Origin: Streptomyces abyssomicinicus
Lineage (GTDB): Bacteria; Actinomycetota; Actinomycetes; Streptomycetales; Streptomycetaceae
DNA: 64,000 nucleotides
Reading direction: 5' to 3'
Assembly: GCF_008974245.1 (NCBI RefSeq)
Contig: NZ_BBZI01000006.1
Location: 781,125-845,124, forward strand
The position numbers and the translations under genes are program-made. Positions 18,066 to 29,084 of the stretch are shown here, in pieces. How positions within the stretch are numbered: the first letter of the stretch is position 1; the number at the start of each line of letters is the position of its first letter. The notes under the pieces are model-generated. The model ran no database searches. It was not told where the DNA came from and worked only from the letters and a program-made list of their open reading frames with translations.

Positions 18066-18419
18066 TCAAGCAGCCCCGTGCGCCGCCTGCTCGAGTCCAC
18101 CGGCACGGAGGGCGTCCTCGATCTCGCCGAGCTTCGCCGACGACAGGACTCCCACCCGCTCGATCAGATCTTCCTGGGCCGGCGTGACCAGCCAAGTGCA
18201 CGGGACGAGACCGGGACGTGGCAGCGCCACCCGGAGGACGCCCTCGAGAGGCAGCCCCTCGGGCGCCCCCACTGCCACCTCGACGGCCACACCGCTGATC
18301 TCGGTCCCCGCAGGAGCGACGACCTGCATCGCCCGGAACCCGGACGCTTCGTCTCCTGACAGCAGTACTACCGGCCGCCGCTCGTCGAAGTCCATCAACC
18401 AGACCTCGCCGCGCTGCAT
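18066..18419 (-). CDS. MazF/PemK-like toxin, no antitoxin seen
   Basis: A 117-residue protein starting at ATG 18419 with GGGAGGG upstream. The N-terminus RGEVWLMDFDERRPVVLLS has the MazF/PemK hallmark RGEVW followed by the R-P-V-V-L-L strand. It also keeps VVAPAGTEISG and a C-terminal helix after TWLVTPAQEDLIERVG. MazF enzymes are sequence-specific endoribonucleases. No antitoxin gene is adjacent: the 550 bases upstream contain no credible reading frame. It may be a regulated single protein of the type common in actinomycetes rather than a classical toxin-antitoxin pair. It converges with the GPVVNM-motif gene. Confidence 0.75.
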   Translation of the reverse strand: MQRGEVWLMDFDERRPVVLLSGDEASGFRAMQVVAPAGTEISGVAVEVAVGAPEGLPLEGVLRVALPRPGLVPCTWLVTPAQEDLIERVGVLSSAKLGEIEDALRAGGLEQAAHGAA

Positions 18420-18985
18420 GTGCCCTCCCGTCGCAGGATCGCGGGGGAACCTCGCACGCCCCGGACCAACACCTCGTTGTCGGGCGTAATCCAACCAGTC
18501 CGGCGGTCGCAGCCGTCGGCGAATCCGGTGAACCGTCGCGGTCGCAGCGAGGCGGCGCAGATCCACCGCATGCCGATGGGCGCGCCGCAGGCGCCCCGCT
18601 GCCCGCCCTCTCCGCCGGGTGACAGGTCCTCGAAATTTTCGAATTGGACATGCCCACTTGCGTTGCGCCCCAATCATCGCCCCCCTGACCCCCTCGTTCC
18701 GCATCGCGCGATCAGCAATCTGAGCTGGGCAAACATCACCCTCAAGTACCCCTGCGGGTAAGGGAGTTATTTCGAAAGAATGTCGAAACCGTTGACACGC
18801 CCGCGGAGTTCTCAGAAAACTGTGGCCGCCGAACGACGGAAGCCCGCGTTCCCCTCGCGTCCCGCGAGGGGGGCCTGGTCGTACCGGTACCGCACCACGG
18901 CGGGGCATTCCCGCCGCGTTCCATGCAAGGCCGCCGGGCCGCAGCAGCGACCCGGTCCCCCACCTGCCTTCATCGTGGAGGAAGC
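18420..18985 (+). promoter_or_regulatory. Xylanase upstream region with TTTCGAAA palindrome and TTGACA
   Basis: About 570 bases without a gene. Just before the xylanase there is an AT-rich segment containing the palindrome TTTCGAAA (18770-18777), a second TCGAAA (18783-18788) and TTGACA (18792-18797), the last usable as a -35 element. CGAAA-type palindromes are known upstream of Streptomyces xylanase genes as repressor targets, so these are a candidate operator. The -10 element is not clear. The remainder (18420-18750) shows nothing recognisable. Confidence 0.5.
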
Positions 18986-19702
18986 ATGCGCCAGGACGGC
19001 TCGCAGCAGGACCAGAACCAGCAGATCATTCCCCCCGGCCTGAGCCGACGGGGCTTCCTCGGCGGTGGCGCCGCCGCGCTCGCCACCGCGTCCGGGCTGC
19101 TGCTGCCCGGCACCGCCCACGCCGCCACCACCATCACCAGCAACCAGACCGGTACCGACGGGATGTACTACACGTTCTGGACCGACGGTGGCGGCTCCGT
19201 CTCCATGACCCTCAACGGCGGCGGCAGCTACAGCACCAAGTGGACCAACTGCGGCAACTTCGTCGCCGGCAAGGGCTGGAGCACCGGCGGGCGCAGGACG
19301 GTCCGCTACAACGGCTACTTCAACCCGTCGGGCAACGGCTACGGCTGCCTCTACGGCTGGACCTCGAACCCGCTGGTCGAGTACTACATCGTCGACAACT
19401 GGGGCAGCTACCGGCCCACCGGCACGAAGAAGGGCACCGTCACCACCGACGGCGGCACCTACGACATCTACGTGACGACGCGCAACAACGCCCCGTCCGT
19501 GGAGGGCACCAAGACCTTCCAGCAGTACTGGAGCGTCCGCCAGTCCAAGGTGACCAGCGGCTCCGGCACCATCACCACCGGCAACCACTTCGACGCCTGG
19601 TCCCGCGCGGGCATGAACCTGGGCCAGTTCAAGTACTACATGGTCATGGCGACCGAGGGCTACCAGAGCAGCGGCAGCTCGAACATCACCGTCAGCGGCT
19701 GA
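18986..19702 (+). CDS. Tat-exported GH11 endo-1,4-beta-xylanase
   Basis: A 238-residue enzyme cleaving internal beta-1,4 bonds of xylan outside the cell. ATG 18986 follows GTGGAGGAAGC. The signal peptide has a twin-arginine motif (LSRRGFLGG) and a hydrophobic stretch ending PGTAHA, so it is exported folded by Tat. The catalytic domain shows the GH11 landmarks: nucleophile Glu in [12 protein letters not shown], the thumb region, and the acid/base Glu in [11 protein letters not shown]. The protein ends with the catalytic domain; no carbohydrate-binding module is attached, unlike the GH8 neighbour. It should generate the xylo-oligosaccharides on which that neighbour acts. Confidence 0.93.
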   Translation: MRQDGSQQDQNQQIIPPGLSRRGFLGGGAAALATASGLLLPGTAHAATTITSNQTGTDGMYYTFWTDGGGSVSMTLNGGGSYSTKWTNCGNFVAGKGWSTGGRRTVRYNGYFNPSGNGYGCLYGWTSNPLVEYYIVDNWGSYRPTGTKKGTVTTDGGTYDIYVTTRNNAPSVEGTKTFQQYWSVRQSKVTSGSGTITTGNHFDAWSRAGMNLGQFKYYMVMATEGYQSSGSSNITVSG

Positions 19703-19715
19703 CACCGCTCCGTCC

Positions 19716-19764
19716 GACACCGGCTGCGGGCCCCGTCCTCCCGGCGGGGCCCGCAGCCGGTGTC
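19716..19764 (+). terminator. Very strong hairpin terminator after the xylanase
   Basis: A perfect 20-bp stem, 19716-19735 against 19745-19764, with a 9-base loop begins 13 bases past the stop codon. Confidence 0.88.
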
Positions 19765-19810
19765 GCGCCGTATCGCGCCGTATCGCGCCGTGTCGCGCCG
19801 CATCCCGCCG
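19761..19810. repeat. 10-bp tandem repeat, five units
   Basis: Five consecutive 10-base units of the form TATCGCGCCG (variants TGTCGCGCCG and CATCCCGCCG) start in the last bases of the terminator hairpin. They are non-coding and match one DNA helical turn per unit. Confidence 0.8.
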
Positions 19811-19937
19811 CCCCGCGAGGCGCCGCGCCGCGCCCGCGGTGCCCGGCACTCGTCGTCGTCCGACGGTCCCACCGCGGACCCCGGCCGTCGTCCCCCGCCT
19901 TCACCCCCACCGCCCACCCCACCGTGAGGAGCAGCAG

Positions 19938-22358
<2,421 letters not shown>

Positions 22359-22416
22359 CCCGCACCGCCCGACCGTCCGGCCGCACCGCCGTCCGGCACC
22401 CGACCACCCCCCACAC

Positions 22417-22457
22417 GCGCCCGGAGCGCAGGGCCCCACACCTGCCGCTCCGGGCGC
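22417..22457. terminator. Bidirectional hairpin between convergent genes
   Basis: A perfect 12-bp stem, GCGCCCGGAGCG paired with CGCTCCGGGCGC, lies between the converging GH8 gene and the next minus-strand gene. Confidence 0.8.
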
Positions 22458-22520
22458 ACCCCTCTGCCCGCACGTCAGCGCCCTCCGCCCTCGCCCGGCC
22501 GCCTGCCCGGCCGCACACGT

Positions 22521-23573
22521 TCAGCCGTTGCCGCGCAGGCGGCTCTCCACCAGGTCCATCGCCGCGCACGCGTGTGCCCGTTCCGCCTCGGTGAGATCAC
22601 CGGGCCGGTGTGCCATCGCGTTGTCGACGACCACGTCCGCCTTCCCGCCCTCCTCCACGACGCCCCCACGGATCGCCTCGATCACCGTGAGCAGCGCGCC
22701 GATCGACCGCGTCGCGCTGTCCCGCTGCTGGTGCTCGGCGAAGTCGGCAGCGAGCCGCCGCAGGCCCGACAGGTGATCGAGCGCGGGCAGTACCAGTTCG
22801 GCGGCCGGTTCGCTCTCGGCCAGGCACGCCGCGTGCCGCCCCGCGTCGTCGCCCCAGAACTGCCACTTCCATCCCGGCCACGACGGCAGGTCGGGGAACG
22901 TGTCCTCGGTGATCCCGCACATGCTCGACGAGGTCCACACACCCCCCGTGCGCCGGACGAGATCGAGATGCAGACCGTGCGTGGGACGGCCCTTCCACAC
23001 CTCGACCGGGCGCAGGAGAGCGGGATCCCGGACCAGCAAGGAGCCTCCCCGGCACAGAACACGCTCGGGGGATTCCACGAGCCCGCCGATCCACACGGAC
23101 GCCCCGTCGGCCATGCTCAGCACCGTGGACGGACCGTCCTGCCGGTCCCGGCCACCGGCCTCATGCACGGGGACCGGTTCCGGACGCGCGTCACCCGGAT
23201 CCATACCGGCCCGCCCCGCCAGCGCCACCAGTCCCGCCAGTCGGAAGTACGCCCACTCGACGTGCCACCCGGCCCAGGTCTCGGCAAGGACGGCGAGCAG
23301 CGCGGCACGGTAGGAGGGGTCTCCACAGGGAGCGTCGAAGGACAGCACCCGCCGGTCGACGTCGATGAGTGCACACCCCTCCAGCCAGGCCGGATCGTGC
23401 CACCAGTCGTTCGACTGCTCCTGCCCCCGAACGAAACGCAGGGCCGGCCGCGGTCCGGGCAGAAGATCGAGGGCCAGGCCCTCGGCGCCCCAGTGTGCGT
23501 AGTACCGCTCCCACCGGCCTGCCTCGTGGACGAGAAAATGCGCACGCGATCCCATGCGCGCGAAGCTATCCAC
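22521..23573 (-). CDS. Hypothetical tryptophan-rich protein
   Basis: A 350-residue protein I do not recognise. The N-terminus (SRAHFLVHEAGRWERYYAHWGAEGLALDLL) and repeated Trp motifs (DWWHDPAWLEG, WPGWKWQFWGDD) suggest a compact globular protein of the kind annotated in Streptomyces as hypothetical and possibly linked to immunity or nucleotide-modification loci. There is no signal peptide or membrane segment. The C-terminal 100 residues are helical (VLPALDHLSGLRRLAADFAE). GTG 23573 has GAGG-rich sequence upstream; ATG 23555 in frame is an alternative start. It is divergent from the kinase gene on its right and convergent with GH8 on its left. Confidence 0.65.
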   Translation of the reverse strand: MDSFARMGSRAHFLVHEAGRWERYYAHWGAEGLALDLLPGPRPALRFVRGQEQSNDWWHDPAWLEGCALIDVDRRVLSFDAPCGDPSYRAALLAVLAETWAGWHVEWAYFRLAGLVALAGRAGMDPGDARPEPVPVHEAGGRDRQDGPSTVLSMADGASVWIGGLVESPERVLCRGGSLLVRDPALLRPVEVWKGRPTHGLHLDLVRRTGGVWTSSSMCGITEDTFPDLPSWPGWKWQFWGDDAGRHAACLAESEPAAELVLPALDHLSGLRRLAADFAEHQQRDSATRSIGALLTVIEAIRGGVVEEGGKADVVVDNAMAHRPGDLTEAERAHACAAMDLVESRLRGNG

Positions 23574-23805
23574 CCGCCCTCACCTCGTGCCCGGAGACAG
23601 GGTGGTCCCACCCGATCGAGTGCACCACGGCCGCCCCGACCCCGGCCTGCGACAGCCTCGAACGCCTCGCGGTGCTCCCTGCCCGCCGCAGTACCGGCCG
23701 GTTTCCCGAACTGGCTTACCAGGAACCGGTGTTGCGCCACCGACGTGATTGGTCAGACTGACAACCGTCAAGGATGGTTCCGACGGCACCTCACCGGGGG
23801 CAGGG

Positions 23806-25479
23806 ATGGAGCGCGGCACGCGCATCGCGGGCAGGTACGACATGCGGGAGCGGCTGGGCCGGGGTGGCATGGGCGAGGTGTGGTCCGCCCGCGACCGCGA
23901 CCTGCACCGCGACGTGGCCGTGAAGCTCCTGGTCCGCGACGACGACGCACCCGACCTGCTGCACCGGTTCGAGCGGGAGGCCGTCGCAGCCGCCCAGATC
24001 AACCACCCCAACGTGGTCTCGCTCTACGACCGGGGCATCCACGACGGACGCCCGTTCCTGGTGATGGAACACGTGGCCGGCACCACCCTCGCCCGGCACC
24101 TCCACGAGCACGCCCCGCTCCCGCCGGCACGGGCGCTGGAGATCGCCCAGGAGATCTGTGCGGCCCTGGTCGCCGCCCACCGGGCCGAGGTGGTCCACTA
24201 CGACATCAAACCGTCCAACGTCATGCTGACCTCCGACGGCCGGGTGAAGGTCGTGGACTTCGGCATCGCCGGGTTCACCCACACCCACACCTTCACCGTC
24301 GTCCCCACCGCGGAGCTGCCCCCGGTCGGCACCGCACTGTACGGGGCGCCGGAACAGTTCCTGGACGAACGCGGTGACCACCGCTCCGACCTCTACGCAC
24401 TGGGTGGCATCCTCTTCGCCCTGCTCACCGGCGAGCCGCCGTTCGGGGAAGGCAGCCCTCTCTCGGTCATCCGCCGCAAACTCGACGGGGAGCCCCGTCG
24501 GCTGCGCGACCTGCGCCCGGACGTCCCGGAGCCGGTCGCCGCGCTCATCGCCGACCTGCTGCGACGCGACCCGGAGCAACGGCCCCGGACAGCGGCGGCC
24601 GTCCATGAACGAGTAGAACGCCTCCGCTCCGGCGGAGGCCTCGCCGACGCCTCCCCGGAAGAAGCCGACACCGAACGCCTGGTCCCGCCCACGGCAACCC
24701 GGCCCCTCACCGACCGGCTCCCCCACCGGGACGAAACGGCCGACGCAGGCACCGGCACCGACGCAGGCACCGGCACCGGCACCGGCGCGAGCACCCGCAC
24801 GAACCCGCACGACGCGTTCGAGGTCACCTGGACCGGCCGAGAACCCGTCTCCCAGTACGTGGCCTACCGCCGCCGACAGCCACGGCTGTGGCACTGGATG
24901 ACCCTCGCGGCCCTCACCCTGGCGGCGCTCGGCCAGCTGATCCCGATGACCTTCATGTGGGTCGACCAGGGCCAACTCAACGCGGACGGCGAAGTGCTGG
25001 CATGGCTCGCCCTGCCGACCGTCCCGCTGGCCGTCCTGTACGGCCAATGGCTCATCAGGCGAAGCCGGGCCTGGCAGCGGCATTACCGCACGGCCCGGCA
25101 CACCGGCCCCTGGTCGCTCCGGATCGACGAGGACGGCATCACCACCACCGACCCGCGCCGATCCACACCCACCACCGGGCCGACGGGACGCCGGACGTAC
25201 GCCTGGGGCCACGTGCGAAGCTGCACGCTGGGGTACGTGACGGAGTTCCCCGGAGGCCCCCGGTACGGCGTGCTCCAGATCCGGTACGAGGCCGACGGCG
25301 CACCGGCCGGCACCTCGCCCCCCGCGGGGCCGGCCCGCCCCCGTCCACCCCGGCCGCGGACCGGGCACTGGCAGCCGCTGTGCGTCCTCGGCCCGCTGCC
25401 CGAACCGCAACACCATGCCCTGATCACCGCACTCACCCGGCACGCCGGCGGTCGGTGGGCCCCGGACCTCGGTGCGTAG
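23806..25479 (+). CDS. Membrane-anchored Ser/Thr protein kinase
   Basis: A 557-residue Hanks-type kinase. ATG 23806 (MERGTRIAGRYDMRERLG) follows GGGGGCAGGG; a TTG at 23749 in frame is less likely. The kinase domain (residues 10-275) is complete: GRGGMGEVW glycine loop, VAVKLL (Lys40), HYDIKPSNV (Asp133), DFG (Asp151) and PEQF in the activation segment. A Thr/Gly-rich repeated linker (AGTGTDAGTGTGTG) follows, then two hydrophobic segments (WMTLAALTLAALGQLIPMTF and VLAWLALPTVPLAVLYGQWLI). After these comes a 150-residue cytoplasmic tail, instead of the extracellular PASTA domains of cell-wall kinases. The ligand and substrates are unknown. Confidence 0.9.
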   Translation: MERGTRIAGRYDMRERLGRGGMGEVWSARDRDLHRDVAVKLLVRDDDAPDLLHRFEREAVAAAQINHPNVVSLYDRGIHDGRPFLVMEHVAGTTLARHLHEHAPLPPARALEIAQEICAALVAAHRAEVVHYDIKPSNVMLTSDGRVKVVDFGIAGFTHTHTFTVVPTAELPPVGTALYGAPEQFLDERGDHRSDLYALGGILFALLTGEPPFGEGSPLSVIRRKLDGEPRRLRDLRPDVPEPVAALIADLLRRDPEQRPRTAAAVHERVERLRSGGGLADASPEEADTERLVPPTATRPLTDRLPHRDETADAGTGTDAGTGTGTGASTRTNPHDAFEVTWTGREPVSQYVAYRRRQPRLWHWMTLAALTLAALGQLIPMTFMWVDQGQLNADGEVLAWLALPTVPLAVLYGQWLIRRSRAWQRHYRTARHTGPWSLRIDEDGITTTDPRRSTPTTGPTGRRTYAWGHVRSCTLGYVTEFPGGPRYGVLQIRYEADGAPAGTSPPAGPARPRPPRPRTGHWQPLCVLGPLPEPQHHALITALTRHAGGRWAPDLGA

Positions 25480-25550
25480 CGGCCGTCAGGACCTGGCCCG
25501 CACCGGACCGGGCGGGCCCCGCGGCCTTCAGCCCCGAGAGCGAGCGCCCG

Positions 25551-26102
25551 CTACCGCTCCGGCCGGTCTCGCGCGAGGGCCGCCAGGAAGTGCTCGACCT
25601 CCTTCGGCGTCCTCAGCCGATGGAAGACGAGGTGACGGTTGCGCGGATCGCGCATGGCCGACTCGTAGCGTTCCTGCACGCCGGGGTACGAGGTCCACGC
25701 CCACCACAGGATCGAATCCTCGCCGCGCCAGAACAGCAGGCCGCGCCAGCTCTCACGATTGCCGCTCCACAGCTCCTGGCCGGTCGCCGCCCTCCGCGCG
25801 GTTCGGCTCACGGAGCGCCACATCACCCGCCAACGGGACGGGTTCACCCACACGACGGTGTCCGCCCGTTCCCACACCAGGGTGCCGATCTTGCTCTGGT
25901 AGTTGCCGTCCACGATCCAGGCGTCGGCCGCGGTCGCCCGCCGGACCCGTTCGCTCAGCTCTTCAGCCGAAGCGGCGGACCAGTCGGGCCCCCAGTGCAA
26001 GGCGTCCAGTTCGATGTGAGGTGCGCCGAGGATGCCGGAGACCCGCCGCGCCAGCGTCGACTTGCCCGATCCGGAACATCCCACCACCGAGACCCGCTGC
26101 AC
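25551..26102 (-). CDS. P-loop adenylate-kinase-like ATPase
   Basis: A 183-residue protein from GTG 26102, preceded by GGAGGGGGCGTGAGG; the frame is open up to ATG 26159, which has no ribosome site. The start VQRVSVVGCSGSGKSTLARRV carries the Walker A motif, followed by IELDALHWGPDW and AWIVDGNY, a pattern of the AAA/topology-modulation (FlaR-like) small kinases. Such proteins are annotated as adenylate-kinase-like, with unknown substrate. The upstream ATG start would overlap a degenerate copy of the ychF 3' end at 26143-26157, another reason to prefer 26102. Confidence 0.75.
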   Translation of the reverse strand: MQRVSVVGCSGSGKSTLARRVSGILGAPHIELDALHWGPDWSAASAEELSERVRRATAADAWIVDGNYQSKIGTLVWERADTVVWVNPSRWRVMWRSVSRTARRAATGQELWSGNRESWRGLLFWRGEDSILWWAWTSYPGVQERYESAMRDPRNRHLVFHRLRTPKEVEHFLAALARDRPER

Positions 26103-26431
26103 TGCCTCACGCCCCCTCCGGCCGGACCGTCGCTCCGACCTGTCATTGAAGCGCAACATCGCGCACAGGGCCCAGCCACCGCCCAGCCACCGCCCGGTCC
26201 CGCCCGGTCACCGCCCGGACGCGCGCTCGACGGACACCGAACCGGCGGCCGACCAGTACTCGGGGCGGACAGCGGGGCCCGCGGCACCGGCACGGCACCA
26301 GTCCCTCCGATCCCCGTCCCGTCGGCCGGCCGACCTTTCGACCTACGTCGAATCGATGGGATGCCGACGACTCCGGTGCCAGCCTGATCCCGGCAACCAC
26401 AAGACCCGTCCGTCCGATCTCAGGGGACCTC
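26103..26431. other. Intergenic region with possible degenerate ychF-end copy
   Basis: About 330 bases between divergent genes. At 26143-26157 the sequence matches the 15-base core found at the ychF 3' end in 12 of 15 positions. To its right CCCAGCCACCG is repeated twice (26170-26191). The accompanying hairpin module seen at the other copies is absent. No promoter is clear. Confidence 0.35.
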
Positions 26432-26884
26432 ATGATCTTCGTCAACCTCACCACGACCGACCTCGAGCGCAGCAAGGCCTTCTACACGGCACTCGGCTGC
26501 GACATCAACCCGATGTTCACCGACGAGAACGCCGCGTGCGTCGTCTGGGACGAGAACACGAGCTTCATGGTGCTCACCCACGGACACTTCTCGCAGTTCA
26601 CCGACAAGCAGATCGCCGACCCGCACACGGTCGCCCAGGTGCTGGTGTCGTTCTCGCGCGACTCGCGGGAGCACGTCGACAAGACCGTCGACGCCGGCGT
26701 CGCCGCGGGTGGCCGCGAGCCGCGCCCCGCGCAGGACCACGGGTTCATGTACGGCCGCTCCCTCGAGGACCCGGACGGCAACATCCTCGAGTTCCTCCAC
26801 ATGGACCCCCAGGCCGCCGAGCAGGGGCCGGAGGCGTACGTCGCCGAGCACGGCGCGGGACCGGACCCCGTTCCCGGGCGGTGA
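26432..26884 (+). CDS. VOC-superfamily (glyoxalase/bleomycin-resistance fold) protein
   Basis: A 150-residue protein of the vicinal-oxygen-chelate fold. It starts MIFVNLTTTDLERSKAFYTALGCDIN, the first beta-alpha-beta unit, and ends with DHGFMYGRSLEDPDGNILEFLHMDP, where the terminal Glu is a typical metal ligand. Such proteins act as lyases, dioxygenases or antibiotic-binding proteins, and the substrate cannot be predicted here. The start ATG 26432 follows AGGGGACC. A hairpin immediately after it separates it from the converging ArsR-type gene. Confidence 0.85.
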   Translation: MIFVNLTTTDLERSKAFYTALGCDINPMFTDENAACVVWDENTSFMVLTHGHFSQFTDKQIADPHTVAQVLVSFSRDSREHVDKTVDAGVAAGGREPRPAQDHGFMYGRSLEDPDGNILEFLHMDPQAAEQGPEAYVAEHGAGPDPVPGR

Positions 26885-26914
26885 CCACCGCGGCGCCGGC
26901 CCCCAGATGCGCCC

Positions 26915-26939
26915 GTCCACCGCGTCAGACGCGGTGGAC
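26915..26939. terminator. Short perfect hairpin between convergent genes
   Basis: GTCCACCGCGT and ACGCGGTGGAC form an 11-bp stem with a 3-base loop, just past the VOC gene and covering the last codons of the regulator gene. Confidence 0.7.
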
Positions 26940-27914
26940 GAGCGCATCGCCGAGCGGCGTGCGCGCGTGCAGCACACGCCGCCCGGCGCGCCGGGACGCG
27001 ATGAGCCCCGCGGCACGGAGCGCGTCGAGGTGGTGGGACGCGGTGGAGGCCGCGATCCCGACCTCTTCCGCGGTCTCCGTCGTCGACAGCGGCGCGCCGA
27101 GCGCGACGAGCACCGCGGCGCGGCTCTCCCCGAGCAGGCCCGTCAGCGCGTCCGTCGCATCGGCACGGTGCCACGCCTCGGACACACCGAGCGCGGGATA
27201 GAACAGCGTCGGCTGCGCGGGCGGCTCCGTGAGCACCGCGCAATGGCGGCCGAAGAACGACGGCACGAGCACGAGGCCCCGCCCCTGGCAGTCGACGATC
27301 TCCGCGTGTCGTTCCATCCGCACGCGCACGGTGTCGAAGCCGGTGTCGGCGCTCCACTCGACAGCTTCGCCGAGATCGGCCGCCATCCCGGCCAGACCGT
27401 CCGCGGTCATCCGCCGCACCCGGGAGCCGATGTCCGCGTGCAGAATGCGTTCGATCTGCGCCCAGTACGGCGCGAGTGCGGCCTCCCAGAGCGCCTCGAC
27501 GTGGCGCACTATCGTGGCGCGGATGCTCGCGGGATCGTCCGCCATCCTCTCGAGCACGGCCCGCGCGACGCCTGCGCTGCGGACCGCGCGCTTGCGCAGG
27601 TCGACCGAGATCGGCTCGAGCGGCGCCTGTCGCAGCCGCTCGATCTCATCCGCGGGCGTGAGATCCCACGACGCGGCCGACGTGAACAGGTCGGGCGCGT
27701 ACCCGGTTTCGCCCACGACGAGGCGCAGCAACTCGAGGGACTCCCGCGGGACATCGCCGCGAACGGCCCGCAGCCATCCCCACTGGAGCGGCTGCTCCTG
27801 CGGCCGACTGAGGGTCCGCACCGCGTGGACGATCTCGTGCCCCGGCGACACGCCGAATCGGACGGTGGAGATGTCCTCCGAAGCAAGGCGGAACTCGACA
27901 TACTTCTGCGGCAC
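26925..27914 (-). CDS. ArsR-family winged-helix transcriptional regulator
   Basis: A 329-residue regulator of the long ArsR/DUF5937-like type. The N-terminal 230 residues are a ligand-type domain (EFRLASEDISTVRFGVSPGHEIVHAVR). The C-terminus is a winged helix: LTGLLGESRAAVLVALG, then TTETAEEVGIAASTASHHLDALRAAGLI, then a wing with ASRRAGRRVLHAR. GTG 27914 is chosen because homologous N-termini begin about there; the frame stays open to 27971 and the ribosome site is weak. No target gene is obvious; it converges on the VOC gene and may regulate itself. Confidence 0.78.
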   Translation of the reverse strand: MPQKYVEFRLASEDISTVRFGVSPGHEIVHAVRTLSRPQEQPLQWGWLRAVRGDVPRESLELLRLVVGETGYAPDLFTSAASWDLTPADEIERLRQAPLEPISVDLRKRAVRSAGVARAVLERMADDPASIRATIVRHVEALWEAALAPYWAQIERILHADIGSRVRRMTADGLAGMAADLGEAVEWSADTGFDTVRVRMERHAEIVDCQGRGLVLVPSFFGRHCAVLTEPPAQPTLFYPALGVSEAWHRADATDALTGLLGESRAAVLVALGAPLSTTETAEEVGIAASTASHHLDALRAAGLIASRRAGRRVLHARTPLGDALVHRV

Positions 27915-28089
27915 GCCGAGCAGGCTACCGCCGGCACGGCCCGACCGGTCGGGCACAGCCCGGCTCCGCACAACGGTTCGCGGCTCGAATCACTGGACTC
28001 CCCCGGACACCACGGACGGACCTGGACGTGGCGGCGGTACACCGCGGTGCGGAACACGCCCAGGACCGGCCGACCTCCCACGCCCCGCC

Positions 28090-28224
28090 CGAAGAGCACC
28101 ACCGCACACCGACCAGCGGCAGACCGTCACCGGGAACGCCGACGGGGCCGACACACCACCGGACCGACCCCGCCGAGCCGCACATGTGCCAGCTCGGCCG
28201 AAGCCGCACCACGACACCCGCCGA
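28090..28224. repeat. ychF-end-associated module, copy A (left of core A)
   Basis: This block resembles those at 29085, 32040 and 50540. It contains an AACGCCGACGGGG...CCGACCCCG hairpin region, a GAGCCGC/ATGTGCCAG stretch, and then the core at 28225. Copies A, B and C also share CCAGC repeats on this side. It appears to be the right end of an element lying further left. Confidence 0.6.
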
Positions 28225-28239
28225 ACGTTGAAGCGGAAC
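28225..28239 (-). other. Attachment-like core A (copy of ychF 3' end)
   Basis: The sequence ACGTTGAAGCGGAAC is identical to 50621-50635 at the 3' end of ychF. On the minus strand it encodes Phe-Arg-Phe-Asn-Val, as ychF does, but the stop codon is lost. CCAGCA repeats follow at about 28290-28306. Confidence 0.7.
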
Positions 28240-28338
28240 GCCGCACAGAGGGCGGCCACCTGCGGAGACGGCCGGCAAGGGCGCATGAACCAGCAACCGA
28301 CCAGCAGGCGTCCGACCCCACACGGCGCCACACCGGAG

Positions 28339-28344
28339 TATGGT
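28339..28344 (+). promoter_or_regulatory. -10 element TATGGT, leaderless antitoxin start
   Basis: TATGGT lies 6 bases before ATG 28351, so transcription should begin at or next to the start codon. There is no ribosome site, consistent with a leaderless mRNA. Confidence 0.5.
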
Positions 28345-28350
28345 GTTCGT

Positions 28351-28617
28351 ATGGCTACCAAGAAGGTGACGATCACCCTCGATGAGTCCTTGGTCGCGGC
28401 CTTGGCAAGCGCCGCCGAGGAAGAAGGCATCCCGCTGTCCCGGCTCGTCGCCGGAGCAGCCGAGCGCGAGCTGCGGCTACGCGCCGGACGGGCCGTGGTG
28501 CAGGAGTGGCAGGCGCAGAACAGCGCCTTCACCCTCGAAGAGCTCGCCGCCGCCCGCGCCGAAATGGCCGACGCCGACGCCGAGTATCTCAGCACCTCGG
28601 GGGCCTCTGCCGCGTGA
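28351..28617 (+). CDS. VapB/CopG-like antitoxin
   Basis: An 88-residue protein starting MATKKVTITLDESLVAALASAAEEEG, the ribbon-helix-helix pattern: a short basic beta strand and then two helices (SLVAALASAAEEE and PLSRLVAGAAERELRL). A longer acidic C-terminal tail (VQEWQAQNSAFTLEELAAARAEMADADAEYL) would wrap the toxin. The stop overlaps the start of the PIN-domain gene in GTGA, so the two are translated together. The protein should both neutralise the toxin and repress its own promoter. Confidence 0.82.
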   Translation: MATKKVTITLDESLVAALASAAEEEGIPLSRLVAGAAERELRLRAGRAVVQEWQAQNSAFTLEELAAARAEMADADAEYLSTSGASAA

Positions 28618-29006
28618 ACATCCCCTACCTGTACGACGCCGGTGCGCTCATCGCCATCGACAACGGTGACCGGCGCATGTGGGCCCGCCATCACCTGGCC
28701 TTGGAGGACGGGCGCGACATCCATGTCCCCTCCGTCGTCGTGAGCCAGGCGTGGCGGGACTCCCGGCGCCAGGTCCGGCTCGGCCGATTCCTCGCCGGAT
28801 GCAACGTCGTGTCCGTGGGACTGGAGACCGCCAAGGCGGCGGGCATTCTCTGCGGCAAGGCGGGCACTGCCGATGTCGTCGACGCCACCGTCGTCGTCAT
28901 GGCGGCCACCCTCGGCGCCATTGTCTGGACTTCCGACCCGGACGACATCCGCACCCTCATCGACGCCCAGGGCATCAAGCCCGCTCCCGTCATCCGCACC
29001 GTCTGA
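28614..29006 (+). CDS. PIN-domain (VapC-like) toxin
   Basis: A 130-residue PIN-domain protein from GTG 28614. The first conserved acid is in YLYDAGALIAIDNGD, a middle acidic stretch is in GTADVVDATVVVMAA, and the last is in IVWTSDPDDIRTLI, matching the metal-binding acid clusters of VapC ribonucleases. In VapC the targets are usually tRNA or rRNA. It is the only other gene in the 1.0-kb islet between two copies of the ychF 3' end, so it may act as an addiction module for that position. Confidence 0.85.
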   Translation: MNIPYLYDAGALIAIDNGDRRMWARHHLALEDGRDIHVPSVVVSQAWRDSRRQVRLGRFLAGCNVVSVGLETAKAAGILCGKAGTADVVDATVVVMAATLGAIVWTSDPDDIRTLIDAQGIKPAPVIRTV

Positions 29007-29084
29007 CCACCCGTGACACTCCGGCCGACACCCTGCCGGAGGGTCAGCGCCACGTCAACGAACGACCCGGGCACGCCCTGAACC

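Noticed and set aside
17982..18070. Lipoprotein-like stretch FAGLLVALVVVLVGCGEAG
   Set aside because: It is preceded in frame by a TGA and has no proper start; after the cysteine the frame runs antisense into the mazF-like gene. At best a remnant.
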